Shown here piece after piece: positions 1 to 6,061 of a stretch of DNA of 10,479 nt. The stretch covers positions 1 through 10,479 of the forward strand of contig URHQ01000077.1 in assembly GCA_900547655.1 (NCBI GenBank). Reading direction: 5' to 3'. How positions within the stretch are numbered: the first letter of the stretch is position 1; each line of letters begins with the position of its first letter. Source of the stretch: an uncultured Collinsella sp. GTDB taxonomy: Bacteria > Actinomycetota > Coriobacteriia > Coriobacteriales > Coriobacteriaceae. The position numbers were made by a program, and so were the translations under genes. The notes under the pieces are model-generated. The model searched no databases, was not told the origin of the DNA, and worked only from the letters and a program-made list of their open reading frames with translations.

Positions 1-25
1 AGCGTCAGATGTGTATAAGAGACAG
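1..25 (+). other. Nextera adapter remnant (sequencing artefact)
   Basis: Bases 7-25 are the 19-base Tn5 mosaic end used in Illumina Nextera libraries. The six bases before it (AGCGTC) continue the Nextera Read 1 adapter exactly. The stretch is therefore untrimmed adapter at a contig end, not genomic DNA. Genomic sequence begins at about base 26. The short stretch 26-43 also contains GCAGCGTC, an 8-base piece of the same adapter, so those few bases deserve caution, although the rest of that stretch does not match. Confidence 0.97.
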
Positions 26-43
26 GGCTTGCAGCGTCGGCTG

Positions 44-71
44 GTTACGCGGTTTGGTAAAACCGCGTAAC
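44..71 (-). terminator. Perfect 12-bp hairpin after pyrE
   Basis: GTTACGCGGTTT (44-55) and AAACCGCGTAAC (60-71) are exact reverse complements around a 4-base loop. On the minus strand the hairpin starts two bases after the pyrE stop codon, where a terminator is expected. No T-run follows on either strand, so it is not a textbook intrinsic terminator. It may instead stabilise the 3' end of the pyrE message. Sequence beyond base 26 is lost to adapter, so the downstream neighbour is unknown. Confidence 0.5.
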
Positions 72-73
72 TA

Positions 74-757
74 CTACTCCCGAGCTCCGTACTGCTCGTA
101 GTAAGCGTCGATGGCGGCCTTGAGCTCGTCATCGATGACGACCTTGCCGTCGATCTCGTGGTTGTAGAGGGTCTCGACGACCTCGGCCATGGAAACGATG
201 CTCGCGACGGGGAAACCGTACTTGGCCTCGATCTCCTTCTGCGCGGTAGTCACACCGCCCTTGCCGACCTCCATGCGGTTGAGGGACACGATCAGGCCCT
301 TGATCTCGACATCGGCAGCAGCCTTGACCTTGGGATAGGTCTCGTCGATGGACTTGCCGCTGGTGGTGACGTCCTCGACCATGACCACGCGGTCGCCGTC
401 CTGGGGCTCATAACCCAGCAGGTTGCCCTTATCGGCACCGTGGTCCTTGGCCTCCTTGCGGTCGCAGCAGTACTTGACCTCCTTGCCGTACAGCTCGTGG
501 TAGGCAATTGCGGTCACGACGGCCAGCGGAATACCCTTGTAGGCCGGTCCAAACAGCACATCAAAGTCGTCGCCAAAGTTATCGTGGATGGCCTGGGCGT
601 AATACTCGCCCAGCTTCTTGAGCTGATAGCCCGTCACGTAAGCACCGGCGTTCATAAAAAACGGGGACTGACGGCCGCTCTTGAGCGTAAAGCTGCCGAA
701 CTTAAGAACGTCGGACTCGACCATGAACTTGATGAACTCTTGCTTGTAAGCCTCCAT
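74..757 (-). CDS. pyrE: Orotate phosphoribosyltransferase PyrE
   Basis: A 227-residue cytosolic enzyme that joins orotate to PRPP to give orotidine 5'-monophosphate, the fifth step of de novo UMP synthesis. Family landmarks are visible: LFGPAYKGIPLA at about residues 68-79, the catalytic-loop sequence DRKEAKDHG at 99-107, and the PRPP-binding motif VVMVEDVTTSGKS at 124-136 with the acidic pair E128-D129. Its length is usual for bacterial PyrE. The ATG at 755-757 is preceded by GAGAGGAG (763-770 on the minus strand) five bases away, which fixes the start. It stands alone: the mgtA leader is divergent, and the other side is cut by the contig end, so linkage to other pyr genes cannot be judged. 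I saw no recognisable pyrimidine-responsive leader. Confidence 0.97.
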   Translation of the reverse strand: MEAYKQEFIKFMVESDVLKFGSFTLKSGRQSPFFMNAGAYVTGYQLKKLGEYYAQAIHDNFGDDFDVLFGPAYKGIPLAVVTAIAYHELYGKEVKYCCDRKEAKDHGADKGNLLGYEPQDGDRVVMVEDVTTSGKSIDETYPKVKAAADVEIKGLIVSLNRMEVGKGGVTTAQKEIEAKYGFPVASIVSMAEVVETLYNHEIDGKVVIDDELKAAIDAYYEQYGARE

Positions 758-887
758 GCGGGCTCCTCTCGTAATCGCGTACGTGCCTTCCAGTTTAGCG
801 CAGGCGAAGCGTAGATGCGGGCGCGCTTTGGGGCCACGGCATTCTGCAAAGGCTTTGTCAGAGGGAATGGTTTTCCGAACAATGGGG

Positions 888-916
888 TTGACATATCAAA
901 CTCCCTCATCAAGAAT
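888..916 (+). promoter_or_regulatory. Candidate promoter for the mgtA leader
   Basis: A perfect -35 hexamer TTGACA (888-893) is followed after 17 bases by AAGAAT (911-916), a four-of-six match to the -10 consensus. Transcription would start near 923 and give a leader of about 270 bases before the mgtA start codon, long enough for RNA-based control. The -10 element is only fair, so the call is moderate. Confidence 0.5.
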
Positions 917-948
917 ACGGGCGGATTAAAAAGGGGTACGAGATACCC

Positions 949-1108
949 AAAGCGCGCTGCGCTCAGCCTTTAGGAGGTGTGCCATGGAAGGCAGTCCTAG
1001 TCGAAAAACCTGCATGTCACCCTCGGCACGCCGCGAGGACTCCGCACACGCATAAACGCCACCGGCAGATCGCCAAAACCACCGCAAAGGCGCGCTGCAC
1101 CCTTTGTG
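949..1108 (+). promoter_or_regulatory. Candidate mgtA leader with alternative stem-loops
   Basis: Two related stem-loops flank the leader ORF. The first runs from AAAG (949-952) to CTTT (968-971) and ends just before the leader Shine-Dalgarno. The second pairs CGCAAAGG (1083-1090) with CCTTTGTG (1101-1108), including one G-U pair. Both loops contain CGCGCTGC (953-960 and 1091-1098). GCCTTT (966-971) is also exactly complementary to AAAGGC (1086-1091), so the middle segments can pair with each other instead, which would break both local hairpins. This 1:2 and 3:4 versus 2:3 layout around an ORF resembles attenuation leaders. It is a reading of the sequence, not a computed fold. Confidence 0.4.
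984..1055 (+). CDS. Possible 23-residue leader peptide upstream of mgtA
   Basis: A short ORF begins at ATG 984 and ends at TAA 1053-1055. It has a near-ideal Shine-Dalgarno AGGAGG (972-977) with a 6-base gap, as strong as that of mgtA itself. The peptide is MEGSPSRKTC followed by MSPSARREDSAHA. It lies inside the predicted mgtA leader, between two alternative stem-loops. In Salmonella, mgtA is controlled by translation of a short proline-containing leader ORF, mgtL. This peptide has prolines and an Arg-Arg-Glu-Asp patch but is not clearly homologous. A regulatory role is inferred from position and ribosome-binding-site strength only. Confidence 0.45.
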   Translation: MEGSPSRKTCMSPSARREDSAHA

Positions 1109-1194
1109 AGCTCAAGAGCTTGACGTGAGCGACATCTAGGTTTTTTGAAGCAAATACGACACGTACGCTAACTCCCCTCAACAAGGAGGACCCT

Positions 1195-3963
1195 ATGCTG
1201 ATGCTCAAAACCGTCACGGTACTCGAAGCCATCTCCAAGCGCCGCCGCACGGCGCGCCCTGCCGCTCATACCGGCCTGTCCAAGAACACCATATTCGCCG
1301 CCACTCATAGTGCCGAGGACGCCCTCGTACTGCTTGACGCCACGGCAAACGGCCTCACCGTCGAGCAGGCAACTGAGCGCCTGAACGCCGTCGGCCCCAA
1401 CACCATCGAGGCAACGACCAAAACGCTCGCCCGCCGCATCGCCGACGCGTTCATCGATCCCTTCGCCGGCATCCTCGCCGCGCTCGCACTGGTCTCGCTC
1501 TACATCGACGTGCTCGCCGTGCCCGAGCCGCAGCGCGACCCCTCCACGGTCATCGTCATCGGCATCATGCTGCTGGTATCGGGCGGCATGAAGTTTATCC
1601 AGGAAGCCCGCAGCGGCAATGCGGCAGAGGCCCTCAAGGACCTGGTCTCCAACACTTGCACCGCCCTGCGCGACGGCGAGCGCATCGAGATCCCCTTCGA
1701 CGAGCTCGTCCCCGGCGATGTAATCCGTCTCTCTGCCGGCGATATGGTGCCGGCAGATGCCCGCATCATCACCGCGCGCGACCTGTTTGTGATCGAGTCC
1801 GCACTCACCGGCGAGAGCGAGGCCGTCGAGAAGACCACCGCCGTCACCGTCGTCGAGGGCGCCGACGGCTCCGCACTGCCACTCTCTGCCTGCAAGAACA
1901 TCGTCTTTACCGGCACCTCCGTGCAAAACGGCGCCGCCATGGCGCTTGTCGTTGCCACCGGCTCGGACACCTACCTGGGCGGCATCGCCAAGATGCTCAA
2001 CGGGCGCGGCGAAAAGAGCGCGTTTGACCGCGGCGTCTCGAGCGTCTCCATGTTGCTCGTACGCCTTATGCTCGTTATGGCGCCGGCCGTCTTTGCCATC
2101 AACGCCGCCACCAAGGGCAACGTCATCGACGCGCTGCTGTTCGCCACGAGCGTGGCCGTGGGCATCACGCCGCAAATGCTTCCCGTCATCGTGACCACGA
2201 GCCTATCGCAGGGCGCCAAGGACCTCGCCCGTCGCCAGGTTATCGTCAAGGAGCTGCCGGCGATTCAAAACCTCGGCGCGATGGACGTCCTGTGCTGCGA
2301 CAAGACCGGCACCCTCACCGAAGACCGCATCGTGCTCGAGCGCCACCTCAACACCGATGGCAACGAGGACGCACGCGTGCTGCGCCATGCGTTTTTGAAC
2401 AGCTTCTTCCAGACCGGCCTCAAAAACCTTATCGACCTGGCCGTAATCGACCGTGCCGATGTGACGCCCTCGACCGTCGTGCCCGATTCCATGCTGGGCC
2501 AGAGCCTGCGCGACCGCTATACCAAGGTCGACGAGGTGCCCTTCGATTTCTCGCGCCGTCGCCTGAGCGTAGTTGTCGCCGACTCCCAAGGCAAAACCCA
2601 GATGGTTACCAAGGGAGCAGCCGAGGAAATGCTCGAGATCTGCTCCTTTGTCGAGGTCAACGGTATCGCCCGGCCACTCGCCGAAGACAAGCTCGCCCAG
2701 ATTCGCAAGCAGGTCGCCGATCTTAACGCCGAGGGCCTGCGCGTGATTGCCGTGGCACAGAAGACCGATCCGCGCTGCGTGGGCGAGTTTGGCATCGCCG
2801 ACGAGTGCGACATGGTGCTGATGGGCTTTTTGGCCTTCCTCGATCCGCCCAAAGCAAGTGCCGCGGGCGCCGTCGCCACGCTCGAGGCCAAAGGCGTGGC
2901 GGTCAAGGTCCTGACCGGCGACAATGACCGCGTCGCCGCCACCGTCTGCGAGCAGATTGGCATCGACGCGAGCAACGTCTTGCTGGGCTCCGAGATCGAT
3001 GCACTCGACGACACCGAGCTTGCCGAGCGCGCCGAGAAAACCCACCTCTTCGCCAAGCTCTCGCCGCTGCAGAAGGCGCGCCTGGTGCGCGTCATGCGCG
3101 AGCTGCTCGGCCACACCGTGGGCTTTATGGGCGACGGCATCAACGACGCCGCCGCCATGCGTGCGAGCGATTGCGGCATCTCGGTCGATTCGGCCGTCGA
3201 CATTGCCAAGGAATCCGCCGATATCATCTTGCTTCAGAAGGACCTGGGCGTGCTCGAGCGCGGCATCATCGAAGGCCGCCGCACCTACGGCAACCTGCTC
3301 AAGTACCTCAAGACCACAGTGAGCTCCAACTTTGGCAACGTGCTGTCCGTGACCGCCGCGAGCCTGTTCTTGCCGTTTTTGCCCATGAGCGCCCTGCAGC
3401 TGGTACTGCTGTCGCTGGTCTACGAGATCGTGTGCATCGCACTGCCGTGGGACACCGTCGATGACGCCTGGACTGCCCGCCCGCGTGCCTGGGACGCCGC
3501 GTCCATCAAGGGCTTTATGCTCGAGCTGGGCCCCGTAAGCTCGCTGTTTGACATCGTGACCTTCGCCGCGCTCTTCTTTGTCGTGTGCCCCGCCGCCGTG
3601 GACGCAAGCTGGTCCGAGCTTGCCGCCGCGGGCGACGTCGCGGGTATGGCGACCTTTGCTGCGCTCTTCCAGAGCGGCTGGTTTGTCGAGTCCATGTGGT
3701 CGCAGACACTCGTGGTCCACATGTTGCGCTCCCCGCATCTGCCGAGCCCGCGCGACCACGCCACGCCCGCATTGTGCGTTCTTACCGTGCTGGGCCTGGC
3801 GCTCGTCACCTGGCTGCCGGCAAGCCCCATCGCCGATGTGCTCGGCCTCATGCCGCTGCCCACGAGCTTTTTTGGGCTGCTCATTGGCATCGTTACCGCC
3901 TATATCGCGCTCACCCAGCTGGCAAAGTGCCGCTACATTGCCCGCCACGGCGAGCTGCTGTAG
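1195..3963 (+). CDS. mgtA: MgtA-type P-type ATPase, probable Mg2+ importer
   Basis: A 922-residue inner-membrane P-type ATPase of the MgtA/P3B type, which uses ATP to bring divalent cation, typically Mg2+, into the cell. E. coli MgtA has 898 residues. Seen in order: N-terminal cytosolic segment, M1-M2, actuator-domain TGES (205-208), M4 TPQMLP (325-330), phosphorylation motif DKTGTLT with catalytic D369, the family-typical PFDFSRRRLSVVV, the hinge motif GDGIND (646-651), M5 SSNFGN (710-715) and a C-terminal membrane bundle matching MgtA. Compared with E. coli MgtA as I recall it, the M4 Glu is Gln327, and the M6 Asn and Asp are Ser740 and Glu744. The cation preference is therefore less certain than the family. 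The start is ATG 1195 with AAGGAGGA (1183-1190); ATG 1201 is possible but farther from the site. It faces a long leader upstream and is convergent with the LuxR gene. Confidence 0.93.
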   Translation: MLMLKTVTVLEAISKRRRTARPAAHTGLSKNTIFAATHSAEDALVLLDATANGLTVEQATERLNAVGPNTIEATTKTLARRIADAFIDPFAGILAALALVSLYIDVLAVPEPQRDPSTVIVIGIMLLVSGGMKFIQEARSGNAAEALKDLVSNTCTALRDGERIEIPFDELVPGDVIRLSAGDMVPADARIITARDLFVIESALTGESEAVEKTTAVTVVEGADGSALPLSACKNIVFTGTSVQNGAAMALVVATGSDTYLGGIAKMLNGRGEKSAFDRGVSSVSMLLVRLMLVMAPAVFAINAATKGNVIDALLFATSVAVGITPQMLPVIVTTSLSQGAKDLARRQVIVKELPAIQNLGAMDVLCCDKTGTLTEDRIVLERHLNTDGNEDARVLRHAFLNSFFQTGLKNLIDLAVIDRADVTPSTVVPDSMLGQSLRDRYTKVDEVPFDFSRRRLSVVVADSQGKTQMVTKGAAEEMLEICSFVEVNGIARPLAEDKLAQIRKQVADLNAEGLRVIAVAQKTDPRCVGEFGIADECDMVLMGFLAFLDPPKASAAGAVATLEAKGVAVKVLTGDNDRVAATVCEQIGIDASNVLLGSEIDALDDTELAERAEKTHLFAKLSPLQKARLVRVMRELLGHTVGFMGDGINDAAAMRASDCGISVDSAVDIAKESADIILLQKDLGVLERGIIEGRRTYGNLLKYLKTTVSSNFGNVLSVTAASLFLPFLPMSALQLVLLSLVYEIVCIALPWDTVDDAWTARPRAWDAASIKGFMLELGPVSSLFDIVTFAALFFVVCPAAVDASWSELAAAGDVAGMATFAALFQSGWFVESMWSQTLVVHMLRSPHLPSPRDHATPALCVLTVLGLALVTWLPASPIADVLGLMPLPTSFFGLLIGIVTAYIALTQLAKCRYIARHGELL

Positions 3964-3980
3964 CAAGTAGACGGAAAACA

Positions 3981-4060
3981 CCCTGCCAGCTGCCGTTGCC
4001 ACTACCACAGCTGCCAACGCCGCTGCCACTGCCTCTGCCGCCGCCGCAGTCTATCCCCCC
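3981..4060 (+). terminator. C-rich, G-poor stretch; possible Rho loading site
   Basis: The 80 bases starting 18 bases after the mgtA stop contain 41 C and 16 G by hand count, mostly as degenerate three- and six-base GCC/CTGCC repeats, ending in a run of six C. High C, low G and frequent pyrimidine-C pairs on the transcribed strand just after a stop codon are the known traits of Rho utilisation sites. No U-tract terminator is visible for mgtA. The low-complexity sequence could instead be a decayed alanine-rich coding remnant, since one frame reads mostly Ala and Thr. Confidence 0.35.
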
Positions 4061-4141
4061 AGCAGTTGCAGTGAAATAGTTCCTGTTTAAAGCCCCGTGA
4101 CTTTAATTTAGGGACTATTCCACCGCAACTTATTGGGAGGT
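4053..4141. repeat. Long imperfect palindrome between convergent genes
   Basis: The two halves of this interval are mutually complementary over most of its length. AGTTGC (4064-4069) pairs with GCAACT (4125-4130), GTG with CAC, AATAGT..CCT (4075-4084) with AGG..ACTATT (4110-4119), and TAAAG (4088-4092) with CTTTA (4101-4105), around an 8-base loop. Weaker pairing continues outward through the C-run (4055-4059) and the GGG (4135-4137). Neither strand has a T-run after the structure, so it is not a standard terminator, though it may block transcription from both sides. Its size and symmetry suggest a palindromic intergenic repeat or a MITE-like element. Confidence 0.65.
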
Positions 4142-4144
4142 TAG

Positions 4145-5689
4145 CTAGTCCTTGGGTGTCCAGGACCAGAAGAAGTTGATGAGGGCCACGCGCGAGGCGG
4201 TACCGACCTTTTTGTTGATCGAGGAAATGTGGCGATAGAGCGTGGAGCGCGAAAGGAAGAGCGTTGTGGCAATGTCCTGAACGCTCTGGTCCGAAACGAC
4301 CAAGACCTCAAGAATATCGCGCTCGCGCTCTGTAAGCCCAAAGGTGGCGACGAAAGCATCGAGGCGTTCATCGGACGTGAGCTCCGCTGCCTCCACGGAC
4401 TCGGGTTCGGGGCATGTGGGCGCAAGATCCCCACCAAGATCGTCGGTGACAAGCGGCAGTCCGTCCCGCATCGCGGCATCATCGGCTCGTTGCCCCAACT
4501 GCCCCAGCAGCGTAATCGCAATGCCCACAAACATCACGAGCGCCGCACCGACCGCAGCCAGCACATTTTGACTCGAGATAATCGCCACTGCCGGCGCCGT
4601 CACGAACATCGAGCACACGTTGTTGACGACGCGACCCATGCACGGCCAAAAATATGACCAGCGCGCATAGAGCGAGACGGCGGCATATTTTGTGGTAAAG
4701 AACACCACGAAAAAGCCCGAGCCCAGATAAAAGATGATCGTGGCAGCAAGCTCGTTGCCGCCATTGCCATCGACGATGAGCACAAAGAACGAAAGCGTGG
4801 ACAGTATGGCGGCACATGTCATGCCGATATTCATATACGAGCGGCCGTGCAGGTCAAATAGTGCGCCAGCGACCAACGAGCTCACGACAAGCAGCAGGCG
4901 CGGCCAATCGCCCAAATCGACGGCTCCGACAGCATGCAGGGTCGTGAAGCCCGCGTTGAGAGCGGCGAATACGCCGGAAAGATACGCCGTCGCCACGGTC
5001 AGGCGAACTACGGCGCGACGGAATGCCGCCTTTGCCTCGGGATCGTCATGCCACTTGGCGCCATATTCCAGAGCATCTACCGAAAGCCCGGCAGCACTGG
5101 GTTCAAAGCTGGGATCGGACTCGTCGCGCAGCTTGGCGCGTCGGGCGCCGTGGAGCGACGCCACCTGCGCGATCGCACAGACGACCAGAACAGCCTGCTG
5201 AGGAATGCCGGCAGGCATCACCATGTGGTTGAGCACCTGCACCAGAACGCCCATGGCGTAGGAAAGTGCAGCCGCACGCGCCAAGCAGGGCGTCCGTGCA
5301 AAGCGCCGCGCAAAGTTTGCGTGGGCAGTCGATCCGCAGTAGCCCAGCGCGCAGCACGCCACCAAACCGCCGGCAATTACCACCTCAACCTGAACCGCCA
5401 TAATCAACAGCAGCAATGCCGCCACCAGCAAAACGCCCGTGACGTCACTCGTTGCGTCGATAGCATGGGGACGGCGATAGTACAGAATGGGACGCACAAA
5501 GAAGCCAATCACGCTCGCGCCGATGACAAGGCTCTCATAAATAACGACCTCGTTCGGAGACACGAACTCGGCCATGCGCGCATCAAAAAGATACTCGCAC
5601 GCCAAAAACGTGAAGAAGAACAGCGCCAGGCATATAATCTCCCGAATGCCCCGACGCAAATATGCGGTTGCGTCTCCCATGCCCCTCAT
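4145..5689 (-). CDS. Membrane-anchored LuxR-family transcription regulator
   Basis: A protein of 514 residues with many hydrophobic membrane segments from about residue 18 to 400 (roughly twelve by eye, resembling a transporter fold), an acidic linker, and a C-terminal LuxR/GerE DNA-binding domain at 452-514. That domain starts LTERERDILE, and its recognition helix lies around SRSTLYRHISS (480-490). No receiver, kinase or autoinducer domain is visible. Regulators of this build are common in Coriobacteriia, where the membrane part is presumed to sense a ligand; here the ligand and targets are unknown. I chose ATG 5687-5689, preceded by a G-rich stretch (GGGGG, 5696-5700). A longer frame starts at TTG 5710, but that lies almost at the predicted transcription start, so it is unlikely. 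The neighbouring genes do not reveal a target. Confidence 0.88.
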   Translation of the reverse strand: MRGMGDATAYLRRGIREIICLALFFFTFLACEYLFDARMAEFVSPNEVVIYESLVIGASVIGFFVRPILYYRRPHAIDATSDVTGVLLVAALLLLIMAVQVEVVIAGGLVACCALGYCGSTAHANFARRFARTPCLARAAALSYAMGVLVQVLNHMVMPAGIPQQAVLVVCAIAQVASLHGARRAKLRDESDPSFEPSAAGLSVDALEYGAKWHDDPEAKAAFRRAVVRLTVATAYLSGVFAALNAGFTTLHAVGAVDLGDWPRLLLVVSSLVAGALFDLHGRSYMNIGMTCAAILSTLSFFVLIVDGNGGNELAATIIFYLGSGFFVVFFTTKYAAVSLYARWSYFWPCMGRVVNNVCSMFVTAPAVAIISSQNVLAAVGAALVMFVGIAITLLGQLGQRADDAAMRDGLPLVTDDLGGDLAPTCPEPESVEAAELTSDERLDAFVATFGLTERERDILEVLVVSDQSVQDIATTLFLSRSTLYRHISSINKKVGTASRVALINFFWSWTPKD

Positions 5690-5719
5690 GGTTAACCCCC
5701 AGCCGCTCAATTGTCTGGA

Positions 5720-5748
5720 AATCTATTTTAATAAAAAACCAGTCTCAA
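5720..5748 (-). promoter_or_regulatory. Candidate promoter for the LuxR gene
   Basis: Read on the minus strand, TTGAGA (5743-5748) and TAGATT (5720-5725) are separated by 17 bases, five-of-six and four-of-six matches to -35 and -10 consensus elements. The spacer is AT-rich, unlike the surrounding DNA. Transcription would start near 5713, about 24 bases before the ATG at 5689, which supports that start codon over the upstream TTG. Confidence 0.55.
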
Positions 5749-5860
5749 TATCGAAGCCAGGCTCGAAATGCTGCCAATTCGACCCCAGCCGTCCACATCA
5801 CGCCGCGATTTTGAGCCGCATGGACCAGAAGGGACGCGCGCGATCTCTAGCTCGGCCAGG

Positions 5861-5932
5861 AGTGTCCCCAACTACCACTCATTTAAGCACTCATTTAAGT
5901 ACGTCCCCAATGAGTGGCCGAAGAGTGTCCCC
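5861..5932. repeat. Cluster of tandem, direct and inverted short repeats
   Basis: CACTCATTTAAG occurs twice in perfect tandem (5876-5887, 5888-5899). AGTGTCCCC occurs at 5861-5869 and 5924-5932 and so brackets the tandem pair, with a variant ACGTCCCC at 5901-5908 and a looser GTGTCCC at 5957-5963. CCACTCATT (5875-5883) is inverted as AATGAGTGG (5909-5917), and CGGCCA (5853-5858) as TGGCCG (5915-5920). Such dense symmetry suggests a multi-site operator or the remnant of a dispersed repeat or mobile element. Confidence 0.7.
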
Positions 5933-6011
5933 GGCGACTAGTCAAAAATGGGCCATGTGTCCCAGTTGTGGAGACTCCTTGAGCCGTCTGGGTATCGCGA
6001 AGGATCGCGCA

Positions 6012-6055
6012 CTCCCCCATCATCAAAAGTGACACACGCTACCAGTTGATGGGAG
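6012..6055 (+). promoter_or_regulatory. Hairpin that could mask the ribosome binding site
   Basis: CTCCCCCATCA (6012-6022) can pair with TGATGGGAG (6047-6055): seven contiguous pairs, then a two-base bulge and two more pairs, around a 24-base loop. The right arm includes most of the Shine-Dalgarno GGGAGG (6051-6056) for the gene starting at 6062. If the transcript includes this region, initiation at the first operon gene could be damped by this fold. Short inverted matches arise by chance in GC-rich DNA, so the call is tentative. Confidence 0.35.
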
Positions 6056-6061
6056 GCAGCC

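Larger units (their letters stand above)
758..1194. other. Divergent pyrE-mgtA intergenic region
   Basis: These 437 bases separate pyrE (minus) from mgtA (plus). The part nearer mgtA holds a candidate promoter (888-916), a leader ORF (984-1055), two similar stem-loops (949-971 and 1083-1108), a small palindromic block (1106-1130, GTGAGC at both ends with TCAAGAGCTTGA between) and a run of six T at 1141-1146. A perfect 12-bp inverted repeat, GCGCGCTTTGGG (821-832) against CCCAAAGCGCGC (946-957), spans the promoter. I could not find a convincing promoter for pyrE. I do not recognise an M-box magnesium riboswitch. Confidence 0.7.
5749..6061. other. Non-coding region between divergent genes
   Basis: These 313 bases lie between the LuxR promoter and the zinc-protein operon. 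Bases 5749-5852 show nothing I can name. Bases 5853-5973 carry clustered short repeats, described in their own entry. Bases 5997-6010 contain a small CGCGA/TCGCG hairpin, followed by a candidate hairpin over the Shine-Dalgarno of the next gene. I found no convincing promoter for the downstream operon, although one is expected here. Confidence 0.6.

Noticed and set aside
652..912. Minus-strand ORF starting upstream of pyrE, with an in-frame ATG at 893-895 behind a GAGGGAG site, running out of frame into pyrE
   Set aside because: It overlaps the start of pyrE by over 100 bases and its later residues turn into Ser/Arg-rich shadow sequence. No family is recognised. A regulatory coupling ORF cannot be excluded but is not supported.
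1085..1146. Intrinsic terminator formed by the 1083-1108 stem and the T6 run at 1141-1146
   Set aside because: The T-run lies more than 30 bases beyond the stem, too far for intrinsic termination, and no GC-rich stem directly abuts it.
923..1194. M-box magnesium riboswitch ahead of mgtA
   Set aside because: I could not recognise the conserved M-box sequence blocks or its overall layout. A covariance-model search would settle it.
2203..4029. Long minus-strand ORF of 608 codons opposite mgtA
   Set aside because: It is a codon-bias shadow of a clear P-type ATPase in GC-rich DNA, with His/Gly/Ala/Asp-rich composition and no family motifs. The same applies to the 504-codon minus-strand frame opposite the SPFH gene.
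5876..5917. CRISPR-like array
   Set aside because: Only two 12-bp units in direct contact, with no spacers and no cas genes nearby.
5966..6010. Promoter for the zinc/SPFH operon using TTGTGG or TTGAGC
   Set aside because: Neither hexamer has an acceptable -10 at 16-18 bases; the nearest candidates (TGGGTA, GGATCG) match poorly.
5574..6032. Plus-strand ORF crossing the LuxR promoter and repeat region
   Set aside because: It starts inside the LuxR gene on the opposite strand, lacks a ribosome binding site, and translates repeats into low-complexity sequence.
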